64,000 bases of DNA. Origin: Mycobacterium palustre. Lineage in GTDB: Bacteria; Actinomycetota; Actinomycetes; Mycobacteriales; Mycobacteriaceae. Location of the stretch: the NCBI RefSeq assembly GCF_002101785.1, contig NZ_LQPJ01000094.1, positions 30,373-94,372 on the forward strand, written 5' to 3'. Made by a program: the position numbers and the translations under genes. Numbering within the stretch: the stretch's first letter is position 1; every line of letters starts with the position of its first letter. This document shows positions 38,161-46,241 of this stretch, in pieces. Under the pieces are notes generated by a model. The model had not been told where the DNA came from. It was given only the letters and a program-made list of their open reading frames with translations, and made no database searches.

Positions 38161-38368
38161 TGGCCGGGATTGAAACCCATCAAGGCGGCCGCATCGAAAC
38201 CCGCCACCTTGGCTGAGGTGACGTCAGTGGCGGAAGGTGCTGTCGTGCAGGGATATTCCACTTCTAAACAGCCGGATTGGTTCTCAATAGATAAGAATTC
38301 GAGTACTGTGTTTTCGTCGCGTTCCGCATACCTGCCGATACATCCCCCTCGCGAAAGAGGTCGTCGTC
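38161..38368. other. Intergenic, promoter region of the qNor stub
   Basis: No gene. A TACTGT hexamer at 38304-38309 in an AT-richer stretch is a plausible -10 for the downstream stub. I see no DosR-like box at the spacing found elsewhere. Confidence 0.35.
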
Positions 38369-38560
38369 ATGGCAGCACAGCCGGCACACTCGTCACTTTC
38401 CGATCAGTCATCTTCGCAGCCGTTGGTTGGGCGAGGCTGGATTCAGGGTGTCGCCCTGGTGATGATCTTCGGCTTTTTGGTGATGGGCATCCTGGCCTAC
38501 CGCACCTACTCGGCGTCGATGCCGCTGCCGGACAAGGTGGTCAGCGAATGCGGCTGTTAG
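38369..38560 (+). pseudogene. Nitric oxide reductase (quinol type), N-terminal stub
   Basis: 63 codons from ATG 38369. LVGRGWIQGVALVMIFGFLV, then MGILAYRTYSASMPLPDKVV is the first transmembrane helix and start of the periplasmic domain of single-subunit qNor (NorZ), a protein normally about 750 residues long. The frame ends abruptly after SECGC, and nothing of the remaining gene is present. The deletion joins it to hydrolase debris on the opposite strand. Confidence 0.7.
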
Positions 38561-38700
38561 CGCGTCCACCGTCGGGGCGGATCAGCCGATCTTGCTGACC
38601 GTGCAAGATGACGGTGGGGATGCGCAGGTTTGTCAGCGCAAGTCGGCGATCGGTGCCGGCCATCATGGCCGCAGTTTGGCGAGCCCGCGCCGGAATCGAA
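38553..38700 (-). pseudogene. Alpha/beta hydrolase C-terminal fragment
   Basis: On the minus strand one frame reads MMAGTDRRLALTNLRIPTVI, then LHGQQDRLIRPDGGRA. This is the stretch before the acid residue of an alpha/beta hydrolase (IPTxxLHGxxDxLxxPxGG). No start, nucleophile elbow or C-terminal His is left. Confidence 0.5.
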
Positions 38701-39217
38701 TCCACCTCGGACATACATCAGCTCGCCGGTGGGCCGAGACAGGCACAACATGGTCATCACGCTCAGGCGGCCGGCGCATGACTTCCATCAGCGTGCATCA
38801 AGGCTGCGGAGGAGGGAAAGAGAGCTCTTCGGCGGGATCAGATCGGTAATCGGCGTCGAGTTCGACACAAGCCGAGCAATGAAATTTTCCGGCGAGTGGT
38901 CCGCCTGCCGTCAACGACAAGGACTGCGGTCGCCAGCTGAATGTATTGGCCACCGCATGTCCTGGATGACCAAGCCCTTCGCGTGAGGGGGCAGCTATTG
39001 GCGTCGCTGAGCGCTAGCGATGAGCCGCAGCCTAAAGTTCAACAACCGCAACGGCGGCCACCACGGCAAGCCTAGAGTGAACGTGTCCGTGGGAAGCTCG
39101 CTCACCCACTTGAAGTGCATTCGGTGATTATCGCCGGGGTGGGCTCGCGGCCTCGTGGGGCCGTTGGGCTTCGAGGCCGACGGTGGCGATCACCAAAGCG
39201 GTTGTGCGAGGTCCGGA
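38701..39217. other. Degenerate spacer, no gene recognised
   Basis: Short frames on both strands without motifs. This is probably decayed sequence between the nitric oxide reductase stub and the USP promoter. Confidence 0.4.
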
Positions 39218-39219
39218 TC

Positions 39220-39283
39220 GGGACCTATGGCCCCTAGCAGAGGGCTAACGACCCTGTACGGGCCGGGCACCGCTGGCTACCCT
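39220..39283 (+). promoter_or_regulatory. Tandem DosR boxes and -10 of the USP operon
   Basis: Box 1 GGGACCTATGGCCC (39220-39233, 11 of 14 to consensus) and box 2 AGGGCTAACGACCC (39241-39254, 10 of 14 on the other strand) have centres 21 bp apart. A TACCCT -10 begins 30.5 bp after the centre of box 2. Confidence 0.75.
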
Positions 39284-39324
39284 AGCCTCACCCATCCTGA
39301 GGAACTCTCGGCAGGAAGGTCGCG

Positions 39325-39420
39325 ATGAGTGAACCTGCTCAATCCACAGGGCAGTCCCACGTCGAAGCGCCGGCTGCGGTCACCGCCTTCAACCCCACGC
39401 ATCCCCGGCGTCGCTCATGA
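39325..39420 (+). CDS. 31-residue leader ORF coupled to the USP gene
   Basis: ATG 39325 has a good GGAAGG site and encodes a 31-residue Pro/Ala/His-containing peptide (MSEPAQSTGQSHVEAPAAVT at its start). Its TGA overlaps the ATG of the USP gene (ATGA at 39417-39420). It lies directly downstream of the tandem DosR boxes, so it is the first translated frame of that transcript. I recognise no family; it may act through translational coupling or be a small protein in its own right. Confidence 0.5.
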   Translation: MSEPAQSTGQSHVEAPAAVTAFNPTHPRRRS

Positions 39421-40274
39421 CTGAACATCAGGGCTGTTATGGGCCAGCTCGGCATCCACGGAGAATGGATGTGGCCCCGTCGCATGTGCCTTCGTCGGTC
39501 GTGGTGGGTATCGATGGTTCAGATGCGGCCATCGCCGCGGCCCTGTGGGCCGCCGACGAGGCCATCGCCCGAGATGTGCCATTGCGGCTAATCCATGCCG
39601 CCGATTCCACGGTCATGCCGTCCGGGCCGGGCCAGGATTTTCGGCGGCACCTCATGGACGCCGAACCGATGCTGCGCGCCGCCGCGGCGGCGGTGGCCGC
39701 CACCGGCAAGACCGTCAAAGTCGAATCCAGCGTTGTCACCGCGGGACCACGGGCAGGCTTGATCAGCGAATCACGCGCGGCAGAACTGGTGTGTGTGGGC
39801 TCACTGGGCATCCCACGCGTCGGCCACGTACTGGGATCAACCGCCGCTGCCCTGGGCAACGCGGCGTTTTGCCCAGTGGCCATCATCTGTCCCGACGACA
39901 CAAGGTCCACACCGGGCGGCGGGTGGATTGTTGTTAGCGTTGATAATTCGCCCGATAGTGATCTGATCATTAAGACTGGCTTCTTCGAAGCCGGGCTGCG
40001 CAACGCCCCGCTGATGGCACTGGGTGTCGGGGCAGCCCTCACCAGCGGTGAGCGCTTAGACCACCGCCTGAAGTCATGGCGGCACCGATTCCCCGAAGTG
40101 CGGGTTCACACGATGCGCGCACCCGGCGGAGTCGCCGAGTTCATTGCCGAGAGCCCAGAACCCATCCAGTTGGCCGTCATCGGCAGTGGCCAACTCGCCC
40201 CCTTGACGCGATTCATTCCCGACGCGGCCATATCGGTCGCCGATTTATGCTCGCTGCTGGTGGTGCGCCGCTAA
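39417..40274 (+). CDS. Universal stress protein, tandem-domain
   Basis: 285 residues. USP domain 1 begins SVVVGIDGSDAAIAAALWAA and ends with the nucleotide loop VGSLGIPRVGHVLGSTAAAL. Domain 2 is degenerate (WIVVSVDNSPDSDLIIKTGF) and lacks a clear GXXGXXXXG loop. ATG 39465 is an alternative start. ATP-binding USPs of this kind are strongly DosR-induced in hypoxia. Confidence 0.88.
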   Translation: MTEHQGCYGPARHPRRMDVAPSHVPSSVVVGIDGSDAAIAAALWAADEAIARDVPLRLIHAADSTVMPSGPGQDFRRHLMDAEPMLRAAAAAVAATGKTVKVESSVVTAGPRAGLISESRAAELVCVGSLGIPRVGHVLGSTAAALGNAAFCPVAIICPDDTRSTPGGGWIVVSVDNSPDSDLIIKTGFFEAGLRNAPLMALGVGAALTSGERLDHRLKSWRHRFPEVRVHTMRAPGGVAEFIAESPEPIQLAVIGSGQLAPLTRFIPDAAISVADLCSLLVVRR

Positions 40275-40301
40275 ATTGATTGGAGTGCCCCAGAATCGGA
40301 T

Positions 40302-40694
40302 GTGAATGAGGTCAGGGTGCTGACCACAACGACGCCAGAGTCGGTGTCGCGGCGTTGGCGGCAACGGGTCCGCGTTGTCTGGGGCCTAGCCTCGAGGTCG
40401 ACACTTCATAAGGACGTACACGTTGCAGCGGTGCTGACCACCTTGGGGGTTCTGCTGGCGACCTGCACGTTTCCGACCACTGCCGCGGGTTATCGTCAGC
40501 TGCTGGCGTGGGCACGCGGGTCCGGGTCGGTGCGTCGGGCCGGGGTGGAGTGCACTGGATCTTATGGCGCCGCGCTGGCGCGCTACCTCTACGCAGAAAC
40601 GATCACGGTGATTGAGGTCAATCGTGGCGACCGTGCACAGCGGCGTCGGCGGGGCAAGACCGACACCCCGAGCGGTGTTGTGCGGACAGGCTAG
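40302..40694 (+). pseudogene. IS110-family transposase, 5' fragment
   Basis: DVHVAAVLTTLGVLLATCTF, then RRAGVECTGSYGAALARYLY and ITVIEVNRGDRAQRRRRGKT are the N-terminal part of an IS110-type DEDD transposase. A one-base insertion near 40408 destroys the start of the catalytic domain (VDTHKDVH can be read if one T is removed). The frame ends just after the RRGK(T/S)D motif. The 3' two thirds, with the serine motif, is absent. Confidence 0.75.
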
Positions 40695-41014
40695 CGCGAT
40701 CGCCAAGTCTGTAACGGACACGTCGAAATGCAGCGAACGTTCAAGCTAGCCAGAGCTTTTGCTGTCAAGTTACGCAGCCAGGACGTCAACGAACTCAAGG
40801 CAAGAGCCGCGGCGGCATCCACGACCCGCACGGGGGAGCGCGCGCGCACGTACTCGACCACCCGCAGCCGCTGCCCGGACAGCGCCACCGGCGCCTCCAC
40901 CACCCGCGCGGCTCGGGGGCCCAGGACCTTGGCTTTTTTCACGGAAGTCACATTCGCTCAGTGAAGCGATCGGGCTCAACCGGAACGAACCGAAAGGGTT
41001 ACCTAGCCGGTTTA
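40695..41014. other. Spacer between IS110 fragment and vapB
   Basis: The minus-strand frame at 40691-40951 (containing RAARVVEAPVALSGQRLRVV) has no motif I recognise; it could be decayed mobile-element sequence. No gene called. Confidence 0.35.
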
Positions 41015-41059
41015 CCTATCGTCTTCATGTGCTACCATGTAGCACATGAAGACGATAGG
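41015..41059. promoter_or_regulatory. 20-bp perfect inverted repeat overlapping the vapB start codon
   Basis: The left arm CCTATCGTCTTCATGTGCTA (41015-41034) and its exact complement (41040-41059) flank a 5-base loop. The vapB ATG (41046) lies inside the right arm. It is a probable autoregulatory operator and potential mRNA hairpin. Confidence 0.8.
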
Positions 41060-41312
41060 GGTACGCGAACTGCGCCAACACGCAAGCAAGTATCTCGAAT
41101 ACGTAGCTGCCGGGGAATCGATCGAGATCACTGACCGCGGTCATCCCATCGCGCGTCTGGTGCCAATCACTGGCGATCCTTGGGAGGACCTTATCAACGC
41201 TGGCGAAGTTGTCAGGGCGGCTCGTCCAATGGAAGCCGACGACCTCAAGCCCGCGGCATATCGGCAGAGTGCCTCTGAAAGCCTTGCGCGGCTTCGACGT
41301 GACGAGCGCTAG
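41046..41312 (+). CDS. vapB: VapB antitoxin (Phd/YefM fold)
   Basis: 88 residues. The N-terminal DNA-binding fold is visible as TIGVRELRQHASKYLEYVAA, then GESIEITDRGHPIARLVPI. The C-terminal half is charged and probably wraps the toxin. No conventional ribosome site is evident, because the start is embedded in the long palindrome. The toxin gene follows 3 bases after its stop. Confidence 0.9.
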   Translation: MKTIGVRELRQHASKYLEYVAAGESIEITDRGHPIARLVPITGDPWEDLINAGEVVRAARPMEADDLKPAAYRQSASESLARLRRDER

Positions 41313-41315
41313 CGC

Positions 41316-41711
41316 ATGCGGATCTATTTAGACACCTCGGCGTTGGTCAAACTCGTTGTCAAAGAAAAAGAATCGCAAGCTCTGAAGGATTTTCTGAGCG
41401 CGCACGCTGACGACAGCTGGTTCTCAGCGGCGCTGGCGCGCACGGAGCTGATCCGCGCCGTGGCACCAAGCGGGGCCCGGGCCATCGCTGCCGCTCGTGA
41501 CATACTCGAGAGACTGGACACCGTGATGCTGACGCGACAGCTGCTCGACGACGCGGGCACCCTGCGACCATCGCACCTGCGCAGCCTCGATGCCATCCAC
41601 CTCGCGGCCGCACAGCGAGCCGGCAGTTCATTACGCGCGGTCATCACCTATGACACCCGGATGCTCTCAGCAGCAGCCGAGCTCGGTATCTCAACAGCAT
41701 CCCCACGCTAG
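41316..41711 (+). CDS. vapC: VapC toxin (PIN-domain RNase)
   Basis: 131 residues with the PIN acidic cluster intact: Asp6 in IYLDTSALVKL, Glu44 in ARTELIRA, Asp92 in SLDAIHLAAA and Asp113 in TYDTRM. VapC toxins cleave tRNA or rRNA when the antitoxin is degraded. The complete active site indicates a functional module, sitting amid transposase debris. Confidence 0.92.
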   Translation: MRIYLDTSALVKLVVKEKESQALKDFLSAHADDSWFSAALARTELIRAVAPSGARAIAAARDILERLDTVMLTRQLLDDAGTLRPSHLRSLDAIHLAAAQRAGSSLRAVITYDTRMLSAAAELGISTASPR

Positions 41712-41852
41712 GAACTTGCACCAACCCCTCGCGTCGCCGGGCGCAATGGCCTGGGCCACCGGAAGCGCGTACCCGTTAGCCGAGGCAATTCCATGGACAA
41801 TAGAATTATCCAAGAGAGGACTGAAATATACTGATGCACAGCCGGATTGGCG

Positions 41853-42715
41853 CTACAAAACGTCACCGTGACGTATCGACCGCATGCAAGGCGACTCGGG
41901 CCCTCGCGGCGAACTTGCTGTCGGCCCCAGTAGCGTGTTCAGGTCCTGCACCGCATAGACCGATACCTCGGCCGGTAGGTCGGCGGGGTCGGTGTGGCGA
42001 CGTCCCGGCGCCATCACTGGGTGGACCTTCATCAGCTCACCGCGCCAGTAGAGTTTCACCGTGCGCGCATCGGCGCGGGCATCCAGCCGACGCCCGACCA
42101 GCTCACCGGGAACGCTGTAGAGCGCCTTGACGACCTGCAGATGCCGATCCGGGGCCACCTTGGGGTGCGTCCAGGTCGGGATGTCGAACACCTCCTCGGG
42201 CACCGGTTTGAGTTGAGGCGCCTCCTCGGCGGCGAACATTTCGGCGGGACGTCGCCGGGTGGTGCCGTGCAGCCGCATTCCCGCCACCTGCCCACACCAG
42301 TCCTCGGCGCGAGCGCGGCAGTCACCGAGATCCCGGAAGTCCTCTCCGACAAAGAAGTTGTCGCGCACATACTGCACCATCCGCTCCACCCTGGATTTGT
42401 CTTTTGGGGCTCCGGATGCGGGTTGGGTCTATCGCGAATCCTCGGGCCTGGGCACACTCGCCGAACGCGTCATTGAGCTTCGGATCGGTCGCATCCGCGC
42501 GCTCGACGATGGCCTTCATACTTTCGGGAATCACCACGGCGAACACCCCGCCAAAGAATGCCCACGCGGCTTCGAACCCCGTGACCACATCGTTCAGCGT
42601 CTGCCGATACGTCGGCCATACGAACATGTGCCGCGAATACACCGCGGTGAAGATCAACCCCTGCACCGCACGACGCCGACCATCCTCGCTGTCGGTGCGG
42701 CCCTCGCGCTCGCCG
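41853..42715 (-). pseudogene. IS21-family transposase (IstA) remnant
   Basis: Two frames joined by a one-base shift near 42390. The upstream frame has LIFTAVYSRHMFVWPTYRQT and FFGGVFAVVIPESMKAIVER from the DDE core. The downstream frame has ERMVQYVRDNFFVGEDFRDL, then WTHPKVAPDRHLQVVKALYS from the C-terminal region. The N-terminal helix-turn-helix and any IstB partner are missing. It is immediately adjacent to a broken membrane gene, so insertion followed by decay probably truncated that gene. Confidence 0.8.
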
Positions 42716-43196
42716 GTGGCACTTTGATGTCAATCCCGTTGGTGCTTCCCCCGATTACTGGGGCGTCGCGGCGTTTACCCCGACGCGGACCCCCGAGATC
42801 GCCGCGATCATGCGCGAGCTTGCGATGCTGACGTTCGTCATGACGGATCAGTACTACATTTTCATGTGGGTGGCGATCGCGGTCGCCCTCATACCCAACA
42901 CCGCGAATACCCCTGTTTCCACGGTGGTTCGGGTACTACACCGCATGGACGGCGCTGATGTTCGAGGCCGGCGCTATCGCCTTTCTCACCCGTTCGGGTC
43001 CTTTTGCCGGAACGGCCTGTTGGCGTTCTGGGCACCCGTGGTCACGTTCTTCGCATGGATGATCGTGATGGCGGTTTTGCTGTTCAAAGCGATCGCGTTG
43101 CAGGACGAAGTCTCCCGCGCGCGGTTGCGGTCCCGCCCCAGTGGTCAGCGCATCACGGTACGGGCTAGCGTGAGACATCATTTCTGCATGCGCTGA
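42681..43196 (+). pseudogene. Broken polytopic membrane protein
   Basis: Hydrophobic segments in order but in shifting frames: AVGAALALAGGTLMSIPLVL; then WGVAAFTPTRTPEIAAIMRE and TFVMTDQYYIFMWVAIAVAL; then (shifted) WFGYYTAWTALMFEAGAIAF; then (shifted back) GLLAFWAPVVTFFAWMIVMA. It was a roughly four-span membrane protein with no start left. The family is unknown to me. It is convergent with the AveC-like operon and abuts the IS21 debris. Confidence 0.65.
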
Positions 43197-43241
43197 TCGC
43201 TCATCGTGAGGTCTCTTGTCGTTCGGCCTGAATGGTCCCCG

Positions 43242-44363
43242 CTATCCGCGGTTATACCGGAACTGCGGCGGGTAGTTTCGCCCGAAGTCGCGGCCGTTGG
43301 CGCCCCGGTCGCGGTTGTCGTTGCGCAGCAACGGGATATCCGGGGCCGGGCAGGCGATGCCCGGACCTTCGCCGCACGTGTAGGTCAGATACGAGCGGGT
43401 CTGGATGTCCCTGTTCCAGGCGGTGGAGTGGGCGCCGAACCACGTGTTCGGAATCGTGTACCCCAGCGTCATCGCGAGCGTCACCAGTCCGATTACGGCC
43501 AGCGCCCTGACCGCGTTGACGCGCATGGGTCCACCCCCGAGCCGTTCGGCGCCCCGTTCGGCAAGCGATTGGCCGCGGTCGTTGGTGAAGTACTTGATGC
43601 AGGCGAACATCGTGAAGATGGCGCCGGTCGTGAGCGCTTCGTTCAGCGGATATGCGTGGAAGGTGTCGGCGAAGATCTTGACGTGTCCGCCGGGGTACTC
43701 CCAGGAGCCGAGGGGCATGAAGACGATGCCCTCGAAAACCAGGTCGAAGGGCACCATGACCCCGAAGCAGATGGCCACCAGCCCGATTCGCGGGATCGTG
43801 GCCCAGCGCGCCTTCGCCCGGCGCATGATCGCCACGCCCATGCCGGTCACCAGCAGGAAGACGACCACGTAAGCGCCGGGCACGATGAGCAGCGGGTAGG
43901 CGACCTGGTGATCCGGGGTGCCCGGTGACAGCGCGCCGGGCACGCTCTGCAGCCACGAGCCCATGTTCACCTGCCAGGCGTTGTAGGTGTACCAGTGGCC
44001 GACGTAAGCGCTGAGTGGGTCGTGGAAAGACAGCGTCAGGAACGCGATCGCCATCAGCCCCTCCAGCCCGACGCGCCGCTCGCGTCGCCAGGGGCGCACG
44101 ACAAACCAGTACAGGCAACAGATCCCGGCGACCGGCAACACGATCTGGCACAACGTGAGGGCGACCTTCATCCAGCCGGGAAGCGGCGTCGGCCCGGGCT
44201 CGACGTGCTTGAAGTACGGCCCGGTGAGCCAGCGGACCAAGACGAACGCCTGAAACGCCAGGATCGCCGCGCCCAGCGTCGCCCACCATTTCGCGGGAAC
44301 GGTCACGCGGTCTGCCGCGATCGTGGCCCGCGCCGTGCTCCCGGTCGCGGCGGTGACGCTCAC
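43242..44363 (-). CDS. AveC-like polytopic membrane protein (paralogue 1)
   Basis: 373 residues with about 8 hydrophobic helices. Shared landmarks are GPYFKHVEPGP near the start, FDLVFEGIVFMPLGSWEYPG (Asp/Glu pair in a helix), KYFTNDRGQSLAERGAERLG, and a C-terminal Cys/Pro motif ACPAPDIPLLR. These resemble the spirocyclase AveC family known from avermectin biosynthesis. GTG 44363 overlaps the upstream stop by GTGA. It is the last gene of the operon. No substrate can be inferred beyond a probable lipid/polyketide-like molecule. Confidence 0.7.
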   Translation of the reverse strand: MSVTAATGSTARATIAADRVTVPAKWWATLGAAILAFQAFVLVRWLTGPYFKHVEPGPTPLPGWMKVALTLCQIVLPVAGICCLYWFVVRPWRRERRVGLEGLMAIAFLTLSFHDPLSAYVGHWYTYNAWQVNMGSWLQSVPGALSPGTPDHQVAYPLLIVPGAYVVVFLLVTGMGVAIMRRAKARWATIPRIGLVAICFGVMVPFDLVFEGIVFMPLGSWEYPGGHVKIFADTFHAYPLNEALTTGAIFTMFACIKYFTNDRGQSLAERGAERLGGGPMRVNAVRALAVIGLVTLAMTLGYTIPNTWFGAHSTAWNRDIQTRSYLTYTCGEGPGIACPAPDIPLLRNDNRDRGANGRDFGRNYPPQFRYNRG

Positions 44364-45151
44364 GTCGGCACCTGCCGGGTCGCGCGCGGCAATGCTTCGC
44401 GACCGGTGACCGGACTCGCCACCACGGTGGCCACCAGCTTGACGACGTAGCACGCCACGACGAAGGTGGCCAGCCCGCCCACCTGCGTCAGCAGCCAGCC
44501 GACGTCGGTGTTGATGACGAGCCAAGACGGCCAACCCAGCGCGGCGTTCACCGCCGCGCTGGTGGTCAGCGCCAACGGGATGACGGCGAGGGTTTTCCGG
44601 CCGCGGAAGTAGGAATCGAAGCGGTAGATCAGCGCCGCGAGCACGAGCGGGATGGCGGCATTGACCGCCATCCACCACAGCGGAAACCTACCGAGCAGCA
44701 AAGGCTGATACCCGTAATAGACATAGGGATTCATCGTCAGCAGCACGGTTTCGAAGGCCAGGTCCCCCAGCATCGCCGCGCAGAACACCACCCAGACCTG
44801 ACGCTGTGTCAGGCCTTTGCGCATGGCCGTCCAGATCGTGGAGGTGGCGATGCCGAAGTAGAAGAAGTACGCCAGGCACAACCAAACCGGCAAAGGTCGG
44901 CCCCAGGCGCTGAACGCGGTCCATGAATTCGACGGGAACCAGCAGCCGCCCACGGTGTCGACCATCGGTTCGAACACCATGATGGCGCCCCCGGAAAGCA
45001 TGAGAGACAACATGAGTGGCCGACCGGTGCGATACCAATCGATGAACGACACGGCCAGGGCGACGGCCACGATGCCGGCCAGGGCCGCGGTAATGCCGAA
45101 TTCCGCGGTCTTGTCGACGGCCATATCGAGCGGGGGTTGGGGCGTGAGCAT
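44360..45151 (-). CDS. Polytopic membrane protein, divergent AveC-like paralogue
   Basis: 263 residues, about 7 helices, shorter than its neighbours and lacking the C-terminal CPGPGVP tail. It retains the acidic helix signature GDLAFETVLLTMNPYVYYGY, aligning with FDLVFEGIVF and IDTIIETLLL in the neighbours. It also keeps an early EPMVDTVGGCWFPSN segment comparable to their D-x-x-x-Y/N region. GAGGAGAT precedes ATG 45151. I place it in the same superfamily by inference. Confidence 0.65.
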   Translation of the reverse strand: MLTPQPPLDMAVDKTAEFGITAALAGIVAVALAVSFIDWYRTGRPLMLSLMLSGGAIMVFEPMVDTVGGCWFPSNSWTAFSAWGRPLPVWLCLAYFFYFGIATSTIWTAMRKGLTQRQVWVVFCAAMLGDLAFETVLLTMNPYVYYGYQPLLLGRFPLWWMAVNAAIPLVLAALIYRFDSYFRGRKTLAVIPLALTTSAAVNAALGWPSWLVINTDVGWLLTQVGGLATFVVACYVVKLVATVVASPVTGREALPRATRQVPT

Positions 45152-45155
45152 GCCG

Positions 45156-46241
45156 TTATCTCCTCGGGCCGGAGCTGGGATGGCTCTGATCGACGCGGTT
45201 GGTCGTGCTGTCCCGCCTGGGGATGGGGACGCCCGGTCCCGGGCAATCGAAGTCGGTGTTCGGGCCGCACACGCCGCCGAGCCGCCACGGTTGCTTCAGG
45301 TACACGCTGGACATGTCCGAATGCAGCGCATACAGCTGGTAAGGAATGTTGTAGGTCAGCAGGATCGACAGCTGGCACATGCCGACGATCGCGAGGAAGC
45401 GCAGGAAGGTCTTCAGCCGGTCGCCGCCGACCCGAAAGGCGTCGATCCCGCGTTCGGGTAGCGAACGGCCGTGATCGTCACGGAAGAAATGGACGCTGGA
45501 TAGGAACACGTATGTGCCTGCCCAGCTGATCGTTTCGTACACCGGAAATTGGTGATCGGTTCCGGCGAAAAGGCTCAGCTGCGGGATGACGCTGGCGTAG
45601 CTGAACAGATTGGTTCGGGTGATGAAGGCTTCCAGCACGAGGTCGAACGCGCAAAACACCAGGTATGTCAATGCGATCAATCGCAGCTTGCTGATGCCCG
45701 GAGTGCGCCGGGTCAACCAGCCCATGAATCGCGAGCCGGCCATCGCGGGGATCGCGACCAGCCAAAAATAAGCCGTGCCCGCCCACATGGACACGGGTAT
45801 CAACGCGGCGTTCGGCGAGCTCCACCCCGGGATGTGGCCCAGCCAGCTGCCGAAGTTGATCGAGGTGGTGCTGTAGAGGAATTGGTAACTCGTCCAGTCG
45901 ATCCACGGCTCCTGGAAGAACATCAAGCCGCATGCGAGCACGAACAATCCGTCGAAGGACAGGCGACCATCCCGAAGTTTGGGCCGAATCACGAAGACCC
46001 ACAGGATGACAACGGTGACGACGAGCGCGAAGACCTCCCAGCCGCGCATCAAAACGACGTACCAGCCGGGCTCCTGACCGCGTCCGAGCGTGTTGGTCTT
46101 GAAGTCGCCGCTGACCACCCACGCCGTCCAGCAATAGCAGATCAGCCCGAACCACAGCGCGCCGTGAGCCACCCACAGGGTCGCTCTGTTGCGTTGGGCG
46201 ATTCGGCGATCGACCGAAGGACCGCGATCTAAGGTCGCCAT
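45156..46241 (-). CDS. AveC-like polytopic membrane protein (paralogue 2)
   Basis: 361 residues. FDLVLEAFITRTNLFSYASV is the acidic helix, HFFRDDHGRSLPERG the cytoplasmic loop, and CGPNTDFDCPGPGVPIPRR the Cys/Pro tail. Mid-protein EPWIDWTSYQFLYSTTSINF corresponds to DPLSAYVGHWYTYNAWQVNM in paralogue 1. The ATG at 46241 overlaps the previous gene by 13 bases; a longer frame extends upstream but would run through it. Confidence 0.7.
   Translation of the reverse strand: MATLDRGPSVDRRIAQRNRATLWVAHGALWFGLICYCWTAWVVSGDFKTNTLGRGQEPGWYVVLMRGWEVFALVVTVVILWVFVIRPKLRDGRLSFDGLFVLACGLMFFQEPWIDWTSYQFLYSTTSINFGSWLGHIPGWSSPNAALIPVSMWAGTAYFWLVAIPAMAGSRFMGWLTRRTPGISKLRLIALTYLVFCAFDLVLEAFITRTNLFSYASVIPQLSLFAGTDHQFPVYETISWAGTYVFLSSVHFFRDDHGRSLPERGIDAFRVGGDRLKTFLRFLAIVGMCQLSILLTYNIPYQLYALHSDMSSVYLKQPWRLGGVCGPNTDFDCPGPGVPIPRRDSTTNRVDQSHPSSGPRR

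Noticed and set aside
40691..40951. 86-codon minus-strand frame between the IS110 fragment and vapB
   Set aside because: No motif recognised; it lies among mobile-element debris and could not be supported as a gene.
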